A DNA stretch of 64,000 nucleotides. Origin: Enhydrobacter sp. GTDB lineage: Bacteria; Pseudomonadota; Alphaproteobacteria; Reyranellales; Reyranellaceae. The translations under genes and the position numbers were made by a program. A model generated the notes under the pieces. That model did no database searches, was not told the origin of the DNA, and saw nothing but the letters and a program-made list of their open reading frames with translations. The stretch spans positions 2,712,995 through 2,776,994 of the forward strand of contig NZ_CP126889.1 of the NCBI RefSeq assembly GCF_030246845.1, given 5' to 3'. Every line of letters starts with the position of its first letter. Position 1 is the first letter of the stretch. This document shows, piece after piece, positions 8,112 through 17,816 of this stretch.

Positions 8112-8686
8112 GCGCCCAGCTTCCTCGTGAGGGCGATGCTGAGCGGCGCGAGGACGAGCATCGTCGGCACAAGCGGCCACTGGAGGACCGCGATTGCGAC
8201 CAGGCAAAGGATGGCGACGCCAACGGCGATCGGCCGGCGGCGCATCGGCAGCGCGATCTTGACGGCCATGGCGACCAGCAGGCCGGCGGCTGCGGCGGCG
8301 AGCCCCCCGAACATGTGCACCACGTGCGGATCCGACTGGAAACGGGCATAGACGATGCCCAGCACGATCACGATGGCAGTGGGCGCGGCAATCAGGCCGA
8401 CCAGCGCCGCCACGGCGCCGGCGACGCCCCTGAAATTCATGCCGATCGCGACGGCGAGATTGATGATGTTGCCGCCAGGGAGGAACTGGCAGAGGCCCAG
8501 CAGCTCCGTGAATTCGACACTGCTCAGCCAGCGGCGTTGCTCGACAATCATGTGGTGGGCGAGCGGTAGCACGCCGCCGAATCCGGTCAGGCCCAGCACG
8601 AGGAAGCCGCGGAACAGCTCGCCGACCGTCAGCGTGCCCGCCAATTCCGTCTCGCTTCCCTCGCTGCCGCGCACGACCATGCACAA
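8108..8686 (-). CDS. Chromate transporter family protein, first half-subunit (ChrA-type)
   Basis: A 192-residue membrane protein, first of a two-gene short CHR transporter. It shows the N-terminal CHR motif GLTGFGGVLPLAHHMIV and the second motif CQFLPGGNIINLA; the ending RKLGA overlaps the start of the partner gene. It is the first gene of the minus-strand run ending at 3520. About 220 bases of non-coding sequence separate it from the divergent mutase gene, room for both promoters. The substrate may be chromate, sulfate or another oxyanion. Confidence 0.85.
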   Translation of the reverse strand: MCMVVRGSEGSETELAGTLTVGELFRGFLVLGLTGFGGVLPLAHHMIVEQRRWLSSVEFTELLGLCQFLPGGNIINLAVAIGMNFRGVAGAVAALVGLIAAPTAIVIVLGIVYARFQSDPHVVHMFGGLAAAAAGLLVAMAVKIALPMRRRPIAVGVAILCLVAIAVLQWPLVPTMLVLAPLSIALTRKLGA

Positions 8687-8910
8687 GAGCTAGAAGCGGT
8701 TCACGAAGATGTCCAATATATGTTTTCAGGCGTGCCCATACGGGACGAATCTCGGCCCGCAGGGGCCGGTCCCTCGCTGCGGAACGCCCTATCGGAACGC
8801 GAATCGAGTGCTGTTTTCGCGGTTGCGAGCGTTTATTGTTGATTGGAACCAGCGGAGATTCGCCTGCTCTGGACGCCGCTGGCCAGCGCTCGTGACGACA
8901 AGTGGGACTC

Positions 8911-11067
8911 ATGGCTGACTTTCCGAACAAGACCCTCGCCGACTGGGAAAAGCTCGCGACCAAGGAGCTGCGCGACCGGCCGCTTTCGTCGCTCGACTGG
9001 ACGACGCCCGAGGGCATCGTGGTGAAGCCGGTTTATACGGCGGCCGATCTCGAGGCGCTGGAGACCGTGGGCACGCTGCCGGGCTTCCCGCCCTTCACCC
9101 GCGGACCGAAGGCGACGATGTATGCCGGCCGGCCCTGGACGGTGCGCCAGTACGCGGGCTTCTCGACGGCGGAGGAGAGCAACAGGTTCTATCGCGCCAA
9201 TCTCGCCGCGGGCCAAATGGGCCTCTCGGTGGCGTTCGATCTCGCCACCCACCGCGGCTACGATTCCGATCATCCGCGCGTCGTGGGCGATGTCGGCAAG
9301 GCCGGCGTGGCGATCGATTCGGTCGAGGACATGAAGATCCTGTTCGATGGCATCCCGCTCGACAAGATGAGCGTGTCGATGACCATGAACGGCGCCGTGT
9401 TGCCGGTGCTGGCCGGCTACATCGTGGCGGCAGAGGAGCAGGGGGTGCCTCAGGAGAAGCTCTCGGGCACGATCCAGAACGACATCCTCAAGGAGTTCAT
9501 GGTCCGGAACACCTACATTTATCCGCCCGGACCCTCCATGCGCATCGTGGCCGACATCATCGAGCACACGGCCAGGCACATGCCGAAGTTCAACTCGATC
9601 TCGATCTCCGGCTATCACATGCAGGAGGCGGGCGCGACGCTGGTGCAGGAACTCGCCTTCACCCTGGCCGACGGCCTCGAATATGTGCGCGCGGCCAAGG
9701 CCAAGGGGCTCGATATCGACGCCTTCGCGCCCAGGCTCTCGTTCTTCTTCTGCATCGGCATGAACTTCTTCATGGAGGTGGCGAAGCTCAGGGCTGCGCG
9801 CTTCCTGTGGGCCGAGCTGATCAGGCCGTTCGAGCCGAAGAAGGCCGATTCGCTGTCGCTGCGCACCCACTGCCAGACGTCGGGCGTGTCGCTCACCGAG
9901 CAGGATCCGTTCAACAACGTGATCCGCACCGCCTACGAGGCGATGGCGGCGGTGCTGGGCGGCACGCAGTCGTTGCACACCAACTCCTTCGACGAGGCGA
10001 TTGCCCTGCCGACGCCGCAGTCGGCCCGCATCGCGCGCAACACCCAGCTCATCCTTCAGCATGAAACGGGAATCACGAAGGTCGTCGATCCGCTGGCCGG
10101 CAGCTACTACGTCGAATCGCTGACCGCGAGCCTGGTCGCCGAGGCGCGCAAGCTGATCGGCGAGGTAGAGGCGCTGGGCGGCATGACCAAGGCCGTGGAG
10201 GCGGGCATGCCCAAGATGCGCATCGAGGAGGCGGCCGCGCGCAAGCAGGCCCGCATCGACCGCGGCGAGGAAGTGATCGTGGGCGTGAACAGGTTCCAGC
10301 CCAAGGAAGACGCCAAGGTTGAGATTCTCGAGGTCGACAACGACGCCGTGCGCAATGCTCAGGTGGCGCGCCTGCAGAAGATCCGGACAAGCCGCGACGA
10401 GGCGAAATGCGTGGCGGCCCTGAAGGCGCTGGGCGAGGCCGCGCGCAACGGCACGGGCAACCTGCTGACCCTCAGCATCGAGGCGACGCGCGCGCGGGCC
10501 ACCGTCGGCGAGATCTCGTCGGCGCTCGAAGGCGTCTACGGCCGCTACCAGGCGACCATCCGCTCGATTTCCGGCGTCTATGCCGGCGAGTGGGAGGGCG
10601 ACGAGGGGCTGGCGCGCATCCGCACCGACATCGCCTCCTTCGCCGAGGAGGAGGGGCGCCGGCCGCGCCTGATGGTCGTGAAGATGGGGCAGGACGGCCA
10701 CGACCGCGGCGCCAAGGTGATCGCCACCGCCTTCGCCGATCTGGGCTTCGACGTCGACATCGGCCCGTTGTTCCAAACGCCGGCGGAAGCGGCGCGCGCG
10801 GCGATCGAGAACGACGTGCATGTGATCGGCGTCTCGAGCCAGGCCGCCGGTCACAAGACGCTGGTGCCTCAGCTCATCGAGGAGTTGGGCAAGCAGGGCG
10901 GATCCGACATCCTGGTTGTGGTGGGCGGCGTGATCCCCGCCCAGGACTACGACTTCCTGAAGAAGGCCGGCGTGGCGGCGATCTATGGTCCCGGTACCAA
11001 CATTCCGGCAGCGGCGGCCGAGATCCTGGCGATCCTGCGCCGACGCGATCACAAGCGCGCGGCGTGA
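8911..11067 (+). CDS. scpA: Methylmalonyl-CoA mutase, large-subunit/homodimeric type
   Basis: A 718-residue B12-dependent mutase interconverting (R)-methylmalonyl-CoA and succinyl-CoA in propionate metabolism. The N-terminal TIM-barrel domain shows [16 protein letters not shown], the substrate-binding segment of true methylmalonyl-CoA mutases. The C-terminal B12 domain, from about residue 585, shows the cobalamin-ligating [11 protein letters not shown] (DxHxxG) and later [11 protein letters not shown] and VVVGGVIP. Length is close to E. coli ScpA (714). I prefer the ATG at 8911; an in-frame GTG lies nine bases earlier. Its chaperone gene meaB follows 5 kb downstream with transporter genes between, and cobST lie about 10 kb away. 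Confidence 0.97.
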   Translation: MADFPNKTLADWEKLATKELRDRPLSSLDWTTPEGIVVKPVYTAADLEALETVGTLPGFPPFTRGPKATMYAGRPWTVRQYAGFSTAEESNRFYRANLAAGQMGLSVAFDLATHRGYDSDHPRVVGDVGKAGVAIDSVEDMKILFDGIPLDKMSVSMTMNGAVLPVLAGYIVAAEEQGVPQEKLSGTIQNDILKEFMVRNTYIYPPGPSMRIVADIIEHTARHMPKFNSISISGYHMQEAGATLVQELAFTLADGLEYVRAAKAKGLDIDAFAPRLSFFFCIGMNFFMEVAKLRAARFLWAELIRPFEPKKADSLSLRTHCQTSGVSLTEQDPFNNVIRTAYEAMAAVLGGTQSLHTNSFDEAIALPTPQSARIARNTQLILQHETGITKVVDPLAGSYYVESLTASLVAEARKLIGEVEALGGMTKAVEAGMPKMRIEEAAARKQARIDRGEEVIVGVNRFQPKEDAKVEILEVDNDAVRNAQVARLQKIRTSRDEAKCVAALKALGEAARNGTGNLLTLSIEATRARATVGEISSALEGVYGRYQATIRSISGVYAGEWEGDEGLARIRTDIASFAEEEGRRPRLMVVKMGQDGHDRGAKVIATAFADLGFDVDIGPLFQTPAEAARAAIENDVHVIGVSSQAAGHKTLVPQLIEELGKQGGSDILVVVGGVIPAQDYDFLKKAGVAAIYGPGTNIPAAAAEILAILRRRDHKRAA

Positions 11068-11147
11068 CATCTTCTGGTCCGCGCGCATCTTGCGTGCGGA
11101 TGGGCGGGCTGGAAGCCGGCGGTCCGATCGGCGACCGCCGAAGATCG

Positions 11148-11975
11148 CTACCGCTGCATCGCGATCTTCTCCTCTTCCGTGAGTGGGCGTTCGCGGAAGT
11201 AGAGCATCTTGCCGTAGATCGTGCCGAAGCCGGTCTCCGCCTCGAGCTTGACCGGATAGCGGAAGGGCAAGTCGTCGAGCCGCGCAAACCAGAGCTTCAT
11301 CGGCCGTTCGCGCTTGCTCTCTGCCTCCTTCGGTGCGTCGTCGAAATCGCCGGCGATCCGTCGGGTATAGACGCCGCAGACCAGTAGATCGCCCTTGGCG
11401 GCGGGAACGCCGGCCGTCGCTGCCGACTCGGTACCGATCTTCGTGAGCACGACATCGATGCGGCGCTTGCCGTCATTGGAGGGGATCGTGCGGTCACAGG
11501 CGGCATCGCCGGCCACGCCGGCCTCTATGGCCGCGGAAAGGGGATCGAGCGACCTGGCGCGCTTGTCCTCGGGGATGGCCTTCCCGGGCGGCGGGTTCCA
11601 GGCGGGATCGCTTGTCTCCCGGACCATGCCGCCCGCCCCGTAGAGCGCACGCCACGAACGCTGCTTGTCCCCGACCACGATCGACAGAGAGCCGCCAGCC
11701 GGTCGGGCGCCGTGCGGTCCGAAGGCGCCCCAGGCCCGGTTCCGGCCTTCGTAGTTGATGGTGATCGCCTTGATCAGCCCTTCCTTGAAGGTGTGGCTCT
11801 GGATGTCGTAGCGGTGGTCATCGTCGAAGCGTGCCTTGAAGTCGATGCGAAATCCGGTGAAGCCGAGATAGGTGATCGCATAGCCGACCTCCACCTCTCG
11901 CGCTTCCTGGGCCGTGGCCACCGTCGGCACTGCGCCGCACAAGGCAAAGGCCAGCAAGGCCCTAAGAAAAGTCAT
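11148..11975 (-). CDS. DUF3108 domain-containing exported protein
   Basis: A 275-residue protein with a signal peptide (MTFLRALLAFALCGAVPTV ending near ATAQ). The body opens with VEVGYAITYLGFTGFRIDFK and continues with beta-rich sequence typical of DUF3108 proteins, which are periplasmic or outer-membrane-linked and of unknown function. The start at 11975 is set by GGAG nine bases upstream; a longer in-frame version exists but would bury the signal peptide. It is the only minus-strand gene in the mutase block and is divergent from the ABC exporter, with about 100 bases between. Function is unknown. Confidence 0.8.
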   Translation of the reverse strand: MTFLRALLAFALCGAVPTVATAQEAREVEVGYAITYLGFTGFRIDFKARFDDDHRYDIQSHTFKEGLIKAITINYEGRNRAWGAFGPHGARPAGGSLSIVVGDKQRSWRALYGAGGMVRETSDPAWNPPPGKAIPEDKRARSLDPLSAAIEAGVAGDAACDRTIPSNDGKRRIDVVLTKIGTESAATAGVPAAKGDLLVCGVYTRRIAGDFDDAPKEAESKRERPMKLWFARLDDLPFRYPVKLEAETGFGTIYGKMLYFRERPLTEEEKIAMQR

Positions 11976-12079
11976 GAAATGGCGCTCCATCGGGGGACTT
12001 ACCCGAGCCCGGCCGACACGATAGAAGGCCCACACCCCCTCCGCCACCGAGCCTGCGCGCCCGAACCGGCCTTTTGTCC

Positions 12080-13960
12080 ATGTCGCCTCCCGCCAACGAT
12101 CGTCCTCCCGCCATCGGTCTCGGCCGGTCGTGGTCCGTGCTCACCATATTGGGCCGACATTTGTGGCCAAAGGGCGAATGGGGATTGCGCACGCGCGTCC
12201 TGGTCGCGCTGGCGCTCCTTGTTTTGGCCAAAGTGGCCAACGTCTACGTACCGATCCTCTACAAGCATGCCGTCGATGCGCTCGGCACGCCGCAAGGCCA
12301 GGCGATGGCGGTGCCTGTCGCGCTGATCCTGGCCTATGGCGGGGCGCGCGTGCTGGCGCAGGCCTTCGGCGAGGTCCGCGATGCGGTCTTCGCGCCGGTC
12401 GGGCAGCGCGCCATCCGCAATCTCGCGCTGCAGGTCTTCGGCCATCTCCATGGCCTGTCGCTGCGCTATCACCTCGAGCGCCAGACCGGCGGGCTGAGCC
12501 GCGTCATCGAGCGCGGCACGCAGGGCATGGAGTTCCTGATCCGCTTCACGACCTTCAACATCCTGCCGACGCTGCTCGAGATCGCCATGGTCGGCGCCAT
12601 CCTGTGGCGGCTCTACGACTGGCGCTTCACTGCGGTGACGCTGGGCGTGATCGCCGGCTACATCGTCTTCACGATCACGGTCTCGGAATGGCGCATCCAG
12701 TTCGTGCGGCGCATGAACGATGCCGACACCGACGCCAACGCCAAGGCGATCGACAGCCTGCTGAACTACGAGACGGTGAAGTATTTCGGCAACGAGCGGC
12801 ACGAGGCGCGGCGCTACGACGTCGGCCGGCGCCGCTACGAGACGGCGGCGATCCGGTCGAGCCGCACGCTCTCCCTGCTCAACATCGGGCAGGGCGTGAT
12901 CATCGCGATCGGGCTGGCCGCCGTGATGGTGATGGCGGGCGGCGGCGTCGTCGACCGCACGATGACCGTGGGCGATTTCGTGGCGGTGAACGCCTTCCTG
13001 CTGCAGCTCTATGCGCCGCTCAACATGCTGGGCTTCGCCTATCGCGAGATCCGCGGCGCGCTGGTGAACATGGAGAAGATGTTCGGCCTGCTCGACGTGC
13101 CGCCGGAGATAGCGGACAGACCCGACGCGCCGGCGCTGAAGATCGGCGGCGGCGAGATCGTGTTCGATCACGTCGATTTCCACTACGAGAAGGCGCGGCC
13201 GATCCTGCACGACGTGAGCTTTCGCGTGGCGCCCGGCGATACCGTCGCCATCGTGGGCTCGAGCGGCGCGGGCAAGTCGACCGTCTCGCGCATCCTGTTC
13301 CGCTTCTACGACGTGGCGGCGGGACGAGTGCTGATCGACGGGCAGGACATCCGCGATGTCCGGCAAGCCAGCCTGCGCGCGGCGATCGGCGTCGTGCCGC
13401 AGGACACGGTGCTGTTCAACGACACGATCTACTACAACATCGCCTATGGCCGGCCGGAGGCGACCCGCGAGGAGGTCGAGCAGGCGGCGAAGCTCGCGCG
13501 CATCCACGACTTCATCATGGCCTTGCCGCAGAAATACCAGTCCACGGTCGGCGAACGCGGGCTCAAGCTGTCGGGCGGCGAGAAGCAGCGCGTGGCGATC
13601 GCACGGACCATCCTCAAGGACCCGCGCATTCTCCTGTTCGACGAAGCGACCAGCGCGCTCGACACGCGCACGGAGCAGGAGATCCAGCGCTCGCTCGAGG
13701 AGGTGAGCCGCGGTCGAACGACATTGGTGATCGCCCATCGCCTCTCGACCATTATCCATGCCGACGAGATCGTGGTGCTCGATCGGGGCCGCGTGGTCGA
13801 GCGCGGCCGGCACGGCGAGCTGCTGGCGCGCAATGGTCTCTACGCCGACATGTGGCGGCGCCAGCAGGAAGCCGCCGCCGAGGCCGAACGCAAGGTCGAT
13901 GCCGAAGCCGGAGAGCTGCCGTCCTTCCGCTCGGAAGGGCACTTGCGTGTCGCCGAATAG
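12080..13960 (+). CDS. Atm1-type ABC exporter (ABCB7/HMT1 family), fused permease and ATPase
   Basis: A 626-residue half-transporter. Transmembrane helices span about residues 30-320, with the Atm1 hallmark NYETVKYFGNE near residue 230. The nucleotide-binding domain has Walker A (GSSGAGKST), signature LSGGEKQR, Walker B (ILLFDEATSALD) and the H-loop (IAHRLSTI). Bacterial Atm1 proteins export glutathione-derived or metal-glutathione compounds and form homodimers. The ATG at 12080 follows an in-frame TTG two codons earlier. The stop lies inside the start of the first MFS gene (14-base overlap), so the transporters are coupled. The specific substrate is not shown by the sequence. Confidence 0.92.
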   Translation: MSPPANDRPPAIGLGRSWSVLTILGRHLWPKGEWGLRTRVLVALALLVLAKVANVYVPILYKHAVDALGTPQGQAMAVPVALILAYGGARVLAQAFGEVRDAVFAPVGQRAIRNLALQVFGHLHGLSLRYHLERQTGGLSRVIERGTQGMEFLIRFTTFNILPTLLEIAMVGAILWRLYDWRFTAVTLGVIAGYIVFTITVSEWRIQFVRRMNDADTDANAKAIDSLLNYETVKYFGNERHEARRYDVGRRRYETAAIRSSRTLSLLNIGQGVIIAIGLAAVMVMAGGGVVDRTMTVGDFVAVNAFLLQLYAPLNMLGFAYREIRGALVNMEKMFGLLDVPPEIADRPDAPALKIGGGEIVFDHVDFHYEKARPILHDVSFRVAPGDTVAIVGSSGAGKSTVSRILFRFYDVAAGRVLIDGQDIRDVRQASLRAAIGVVPQDTVLFNDTIYYNIAYGRPEATREEVEQAAKLARIHDFIMALPQKYQSTVGERGLKLSGGEKQRVAIARTILKDPRILLFDEATSALDTRTEQEIQRSLEEVSRGRTTLVIAHRLSTIIHADEIVVLDRGRVVERGRHGELLARNGLYADMWRRQQEAAAEAERKVDAEAGELPSFRSEGHLRVAE

Positions 13961-15116
13961 CGTCCCGGCGCGCCGGCCGCTGGTGCCGATCCTCGCTGCC
14001 TGCGCCGCCGCCGGGCTGCTCGCGGGCGCGTCCTGGCCGCTCGTGCCGCTCGCCCTCGAGCGTCAGGGCGTCGACAAGGCTTCGATCGGCGTCATCGCCG
14101 CCGCCTGGGGTATCGGCATGCTGCTGACGGCCACGCGCATTCCCCGTCTCGCGGCCCGGTACGGCACGGTGCCGCTGATGGTCGGCGCCGTCGTCGTGGG
14201 CGCGGCGGTCTCGGTGGCTTACACGTTCACCAGCAGCCCCATCGTCTGGTTCGCGCTCAACCTGACGCATGGTGCGGTCGATGGCGTGCCGTGGGTCCTG
14301 AGCGAGATCTGGATCAACATGGTCGTCGAGGAACGCCATCGCAGCCGCGCCATGGCGATCTATGCGATCCTGATCGCGGCCGGCATGGCGCTGGGCCCGT
14401 TCGTCCTGCAGGCCGTAGGCGTCTACGGGCCGTTGCCGTTTCTCACCTGCGCCCTGATCGCCTTGTTGATCGCGCTCCCGCTGTTGCCGTACTGGAAAAG
14501 CGCACCGGCGATCGCGCCGCAGGCGGGAAGCGGTTTCGTGGCCGTCGTCCTCGCCGCACCGCTCGCCATGCTCGCCGCCTTCTCGACCGGGGTCGGCGAG
14601 CAGGTGGCGTTCAGCTTCCTGCCGGTCTATGCGGTGGGCGCCGGCGTGGCGCCGAAGACCGGTGCGCTGTGGCTTTCGGCGTTCGTGGTCGGAAATCTCG
14701 TCCTGCAATGGCCGATCGGCTGGCTGGCCGACCGCGTCGATCGGCGCGCCGTGCTGGCCGGCGCCACGATGGCCAGCGCCGCACTTGTCTTGTTGTTGAC
14801 GTTGGCGCCGGCACATTCGCCGATCGTACTGGTCATCGTCCTTTTGTGGGGCGGGATTTCGTTCGGCATCTATCCTCTGGGGCTGGCGCTGCTCGGCCGG
14901 CGCTTCAGGCACGGCGACATCGCGCGCGCCAATACAGTGTTCTCGATGCTCTATATCGGCGGCGGCCTTGTCGGCCAGCCGCTGACCGGCGCCGCCATGG
15001 ACCAATTCGGCGATGTCGGCCTCGGCTGGACGCTGGCCTTCTTCTATGTCGTGGCGGCGACCGGCGCGTTGTTGGCGTTGCGTGGGAGCGAGGGCGATCG
15101 GCATGTCGTCGAATAG
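13947..15116 (+). CDS. MFS transporter, first of a tandem duplicate pair
   Basis: A 389-residue inner-membrane carrier with about 12 hydrophobic segments. It starts with GTG at 13947 inside the end of the ABC exporter gene (14-base overlap). Recognisable conserved pieces are PLVPLALERQGVDKASIG, AAWGIGMLLTA, VPWVLSEIWINMVVEE, GVYGPLPF and LLWGGISFGIYPLGLALLG. These recur at the same positions in the next gene, so the two are paralogues from a tandem duplication. The loop after helix 2 resembles the MFS motif A position only loosely. Substrate is unknown; the neighbours would fit a small organic acid or drug-type compound, but nothing decides it. Confidence 0.88.
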   Translation: MSPNSVPARRPLVPILAACAAAGLLAGASWPLVPLALERQGVDKASIGVIAAAWGIGMLLTATRIPRLAARYGTVPLMVGAVVVGAAVSVAYTFTSSPIVWFALNLTHGAVDGVPWVLSEIWINMVVEERHRSRAMAIYAILIAAGMALGPFVLQAVGVYGPLPFLTCALIALLIALPLLPYWKSAPAIAPQAGSGFVAVVLAAPLAMLAAFSTGVGEQVAFSFLPVYAVGAGVAPKTGALWLSAFVVGNLVLQWPIGWLADRVDRRAVLAGATMASAALVLLLTLAPAHSPIVLVIVLLWGGISFGIYPLGLALLGRRFRHGDIARANTVFSMLYIGGGLVGQPLTGAAMDQFGDVGLGWTLAFFYVVAATGALLALRGSEGDRHVVE

Positions 15117-16257
15117 CGTTGTTGCGGCGCCATGGCGCGCCCTGCTGCCGGTCTACGTCGCCTGCCTCGCCTTCGGCGTGCAGGTCGGCGCGTCGCTGCC
15201 GCTGGTGCCGCTCGCGCTCGAACGACGCGGCGTCGACAATTTCACGATCGGGCTCGTGAGCGCGGCCTGGGGCATCGGCATGGTCGCGACCGCGCATCGC
15301 ATCCCCGCTGCCGCGGCGCGCATCGGCGCCACGCCGCTCATCTGCCTTTCGCTGCTGGTGACGGCGGCGATCGCCATCGCTTTCGCCTACACCGAAAGCA
15401 CGCTGCTCTGGTTCGGGCTCAGCCTGCTGTCGGGCGTGTCGGGCGGTGTTCCCTGGGTCGTGAGCGAAATCTGGATCAATCTGGTGGTCGACGAGGGCCG
15501 TCGCGGCCGGGCCGTTGCGGTCTACTCGACCCTCGTCGCGCTGGGGCTCGCCGTCGGGCCTGTGATCCTTCAGGTCGTGGGCGTCTATGGGCCGCTGCCT
15601 TTCCTGGCGACGGCCGCCCTCACATTGTTGATCGCTGTCCCCTTGCTGCCGAGCTGGCGCACGGCGCCCGTGGTCGAGGAGAGCGCCTCCGGCGGCTTCC
15701 TGCGCACGGCGATGCTGGCATCCGTCGCGATGCTCGCGGCCTTTGCCTGCGGCCTGGGCGAGCAGGCCGCCTTCAGCTTCCTGCCGGTCTATGCGGTGGC
15801 GGCCGGCGTTCCGCCGCAGACCGGCGCCATGTGGCTTTCGGCCTTCGTGATCGGCAATCTCGCCCTGCAATGGCCGATCGGCTGGGCCGCGGACCATTGG
15901 GATCGCCGGAAGGTCCTGGCGATCTGTGCGCTGTTAAGCGCCGCCATGACCATCCTGCTGCCGATGATCGATCTGCACGGCTCGGGCATCCTTGCCCTGC
16001 TGCTGCTGTGGGGCGGCATTTCGTTCGGCATCTACACGGTGGGGCTGGCATTGCTCGGCCAGCGCTTCACCGGCGGCGACATTGCCGCCGCCAATGCGGC
16101 CTTCACGATCCTCTACACGGTCGGCGGGCTCGTCGGCCGGCCAATCACCGGCGCGATGATGGACGTGGCCGGGGCTCGCGGCTTCGGTCCGTCAATCGCG
16201 GTCTTCTACCTGATTGCCGGCGTCGGCGCCTTGCTGGCCTTGCGCCGGCGTGGCTGA
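15103..16257 (+). CDS. MFS transporter, second of a tandem duplicate pair
   Basis: A 384-residue, roughly 12-helix carrier paralogous to its upstream neighbour. It shares PLALERRGVDNFTIG, AAWGIGMVATAHRIP, VPWVVSEIWINLVVDE, GVYGPLPF and LLWGGISFGIYTVGLALLG. The ATG at 15103 lies inside the end of the first copy, again with a 14-base overlap and nearly the same sequence as the ABC/MFS junction. It ends 15 bases before meaB. The two carriers have probably diverged in specificity, but this cannot be shown from sequence alone. Confidence 0.88.
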   Translation: MSSNSVVAAPWRALLPVYVACLAFGVQVGASLPLVPLALERRGVDNFTIGLVSAAWGIGMVATAHRIPAAAARIGATPLICLSLLVTAAIAIAFAYTESTLLWFGLSLLSGVSGGVPWVVSEIWINLVVDEGRRGRAVAVYSTLVALGLAVGPVILQVVGVYGPLPFLATAALTLLIAVPLLPSWRTAPVVEESASGGFLRTAMLASVAMLAAFACGLGEQAAFSFLPVYAVAAGVPPQTGAMWLSAFVIGNLALQWPIGWAADHWDRRKVLAICALLSAAMTILLPMIDLHGSGILALLLLWGGISFGIYTVGLALLGQRFTGGDIAAANAAFTILYTVGGLVGRPITGAMMDVAGARGFGPSIAVFYLIAGVGALLALRRRG

Positions 16258-16272
16258 TAAAGCTTGCCTATC

Positions 16273-17271
16273 ATGAGTCCGTCGGCTGCCAAATCCAGCG
16301 TCGCCGCCGATCCGCTGCTGCCACCATTGCTGGCTGGCGACCGGCGGGCGCTTGCCCAGGCGATCACGCTGATCGAGTCGACCCGGCCCGATCACCGCGA
16401 GCGTGCCGACGCGCTCCTGGCCGCCGTATTGCCGCATGCCGGCAAGGCGGCGCGGCTCGGCATCACGGGCGTGCCCGGGGTCGGCAAGTCGACCCTGATC
16501 GAACGCTTTGGCCTGTCGCTGCTGGAGCGGGGGCGGTCGCTTGCCGTGCTGGCGATCGACCCCTCGTCCAAGCGCGGCGGCGGCTCGATCCTGGGCGACA
16601 AGACGCGCATGGAGGAGCTGTCGCGGCGGACTGCAGCCTTCATCCGGCCATCGCCGGCCGGCGCGACACTGGGCGGCGTCGCCCGGCGCACGCGCGAGGC
16701 CATGCTGCTCGTCGAGGCGGCGGGCTTCGACACGGTGATCGTCGAGACGGTCGGCGTCGGCCAGTCCGAGACCGCCGTCGCCGACATGGTCGACATGTTC
16801 ATCGTGCTCTTGTTGCCGGCCGGCGGCGACGATCTGCAGGGCATCAAGCGCGGCGTGATCGAGCTTGCCGACCTGATCGTGGTCAACAAGGCCGATGGCG
16901 ACCTGAAGGCCACCGCGCGACGCTCGGCCGCCGACTACAAACATGCGCTGCGTATGCTGCGCTCTCCGACCGCGGGGTGGACTCCGGAGGTGACGACCTG
17001 CTCGGCGCACACCGGTGAGGGCGTGGCCGAGCTCTGGACGATCGTCGAACGCTTCAACGAGGCGGTGGGCGAGAAAGGCATTGCCCGCCGCCGTGCCGAG
17101 CAGGCCCGGGCCTGGATGTGGAACGAAGTGGGCGAGACCCTGCTTGCGGAATTGCGCAAGCATCCCGACGTCAAGCGGCTGGTGAGCGGGCTGGAGCGCG
17201 ATGTCGAAAGCGGACGCTGCACGCCCGCCGCCGCCGCCCGTCGTATGCTGGAAGCGTTCCATGGCCGCTAA
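16273..17271 (+). CDS. meaB: Methylmalonyl-CoA mutase-associated GTPase MeaB
   Basis: A 332-residue G3E-family GTPase that loads and protects the adenosylcobalamin cofactor of methylmalonyl-CoA mutase. Walker A is [30 protein letters not shown] is the MeaB hallmark; ETVGVGQSE and VVNKADG are the switch and base-specificity motifs. Length matches the family (about 320-340). The ATG at 16273 is preferred over an upstream in-frame TTG. Its partner mutase gene lies 5 kb upstream on the same strand with the transporters between. The 3' end overlaps the ycgN-like gene by 11 bases. Confidence 0.96.
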   Translation: MSPSAAKSSVAADPLLPPLLAGDRRALAQAITLIESTRPDHRERADALLAAVLPHAGKAARLGITGVPGVGKSTLIERFGLSLLERGRSLAVLAIDPSSKRGGGSILGDKTRMEELSRRTAAFIRPSPAGATLGGVARRTREAMLLVEAAGFDTVIVETVGVGQSETAVADMVDMFIVLLLPAGGDDLQGIKRGVIELADLIVVNKADGDLKATARRSAADYKHALRMLRSPTAGWTPEVTTCSAHTGEGVAELWTIVERFNEAVGEKGIARRRAEQARAWMWNEVGETLLAELRKHPDVKRLVSGLERDVESGRCTPAAAARRMLEAFHGR

Positions 17272-17743
17272 GTCCCTCGTCCGGCGGGCCCGCCGTGCCG
17301 CCCAAAAGACCGAACTGCCGTTCTGGAAGCGCAAGACTCTCGCCCAGATGACCAAATCCGAGTGGGAGTCGCTCTGCGACGGCTGCGGCATGTGTTGCGT
17401 CAACAAGCTGGAATACGAGGGCACGGGCGAGCTCGCCCAGACGGATACCTGCTGCAAGCTCCTCGATCCCAGGACCGCGCGCTGCAAGGACTACAGGAAC
17501 CGCAAGAAAATCGTGCCGGACTGCATCCAGCTCACCCCACAAGTGGTGGCCAAGATGGACTGGCTCCCCAAGACCTGCGCCTATCGCCTGGTCCATTTCC
17601 GGCAGGATCTCTACTGGTGGCATCCCTTGGTCTCGGGTGACCCGGAAACCGTGCATCAGGCGGGAATCTCGGCCCGCGGCCGTGTGATTCCGGAGGATCA
17701 GGTCGAGGATATCAGCGAAAGGGTCGTGGATTGGTTCGCTTGA
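17261..17743 (+). CDS. YcgN family cysteine-cluster protein (UPF0260)
   Basis: A 160-residue cytoplasmic protein with eight or more conserved cysteines: CDGCGMCC near residue 44, [19 protein letters not shown] and KTCAYR. This pattern defines the YcgN/UPF0260 group, suspected to bind a metal or Fe-S cluster but with unclear function. [18 protein letters not shown] near the end is also characteristic. The ATG at 17261 lies inside the end of meaB (11-base overlap); earlier in-frame codons lie deep in meaB. A strong terminator follows at 17778-17803. Confidence 0.92.
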   Translation: MAAKSLVRRARRAAQKTELPFWKRKTLAQMTKSEWESLCDGCGMCCVNKLEYEGTGELAQTDTCCKLLDPRTARCKDYRNRKKIVPDCIQLTPQVVAKMDWLPKTCAYRLVHFRQDLYWWHPLVSGDPETVHQAGISARGRVIPEDQVEDISERVVDWFA

Positions 17744-17777
17744 CGACCTACCGTCGGGCCCTTAAAAAGCCGGCCGT

Positions 17778-17803
17778 CCCGCCCGTTGGCGGGATCGTTT
17801 TTT
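17778..17803 (+). terminator. Rho-independent terminator after the meaB/ycgN transcript
   Basis: The stem CCCGCC/GGCGGG (17778-17783 with 17788-17793, loop CGTT) is followed by ATCG and six T. It sits between the ycgN-like stop and the rpmB start and probably ends the mutase-block transcript. Being only about 15 bases before the rpmB ATG, it might instead act as a leader element of rpmB. Confidence 0.75.
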
Positions 17804-17816
17804 AGCGGAAATCGCC

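Noticed and set aside
8687..8910. Possible small genes between the CHR transporter and the mutase
   Set aside because: Frames are short and lack start signals; the stretch most likely holds the two divergent promoters, though I could not place them with confidence.
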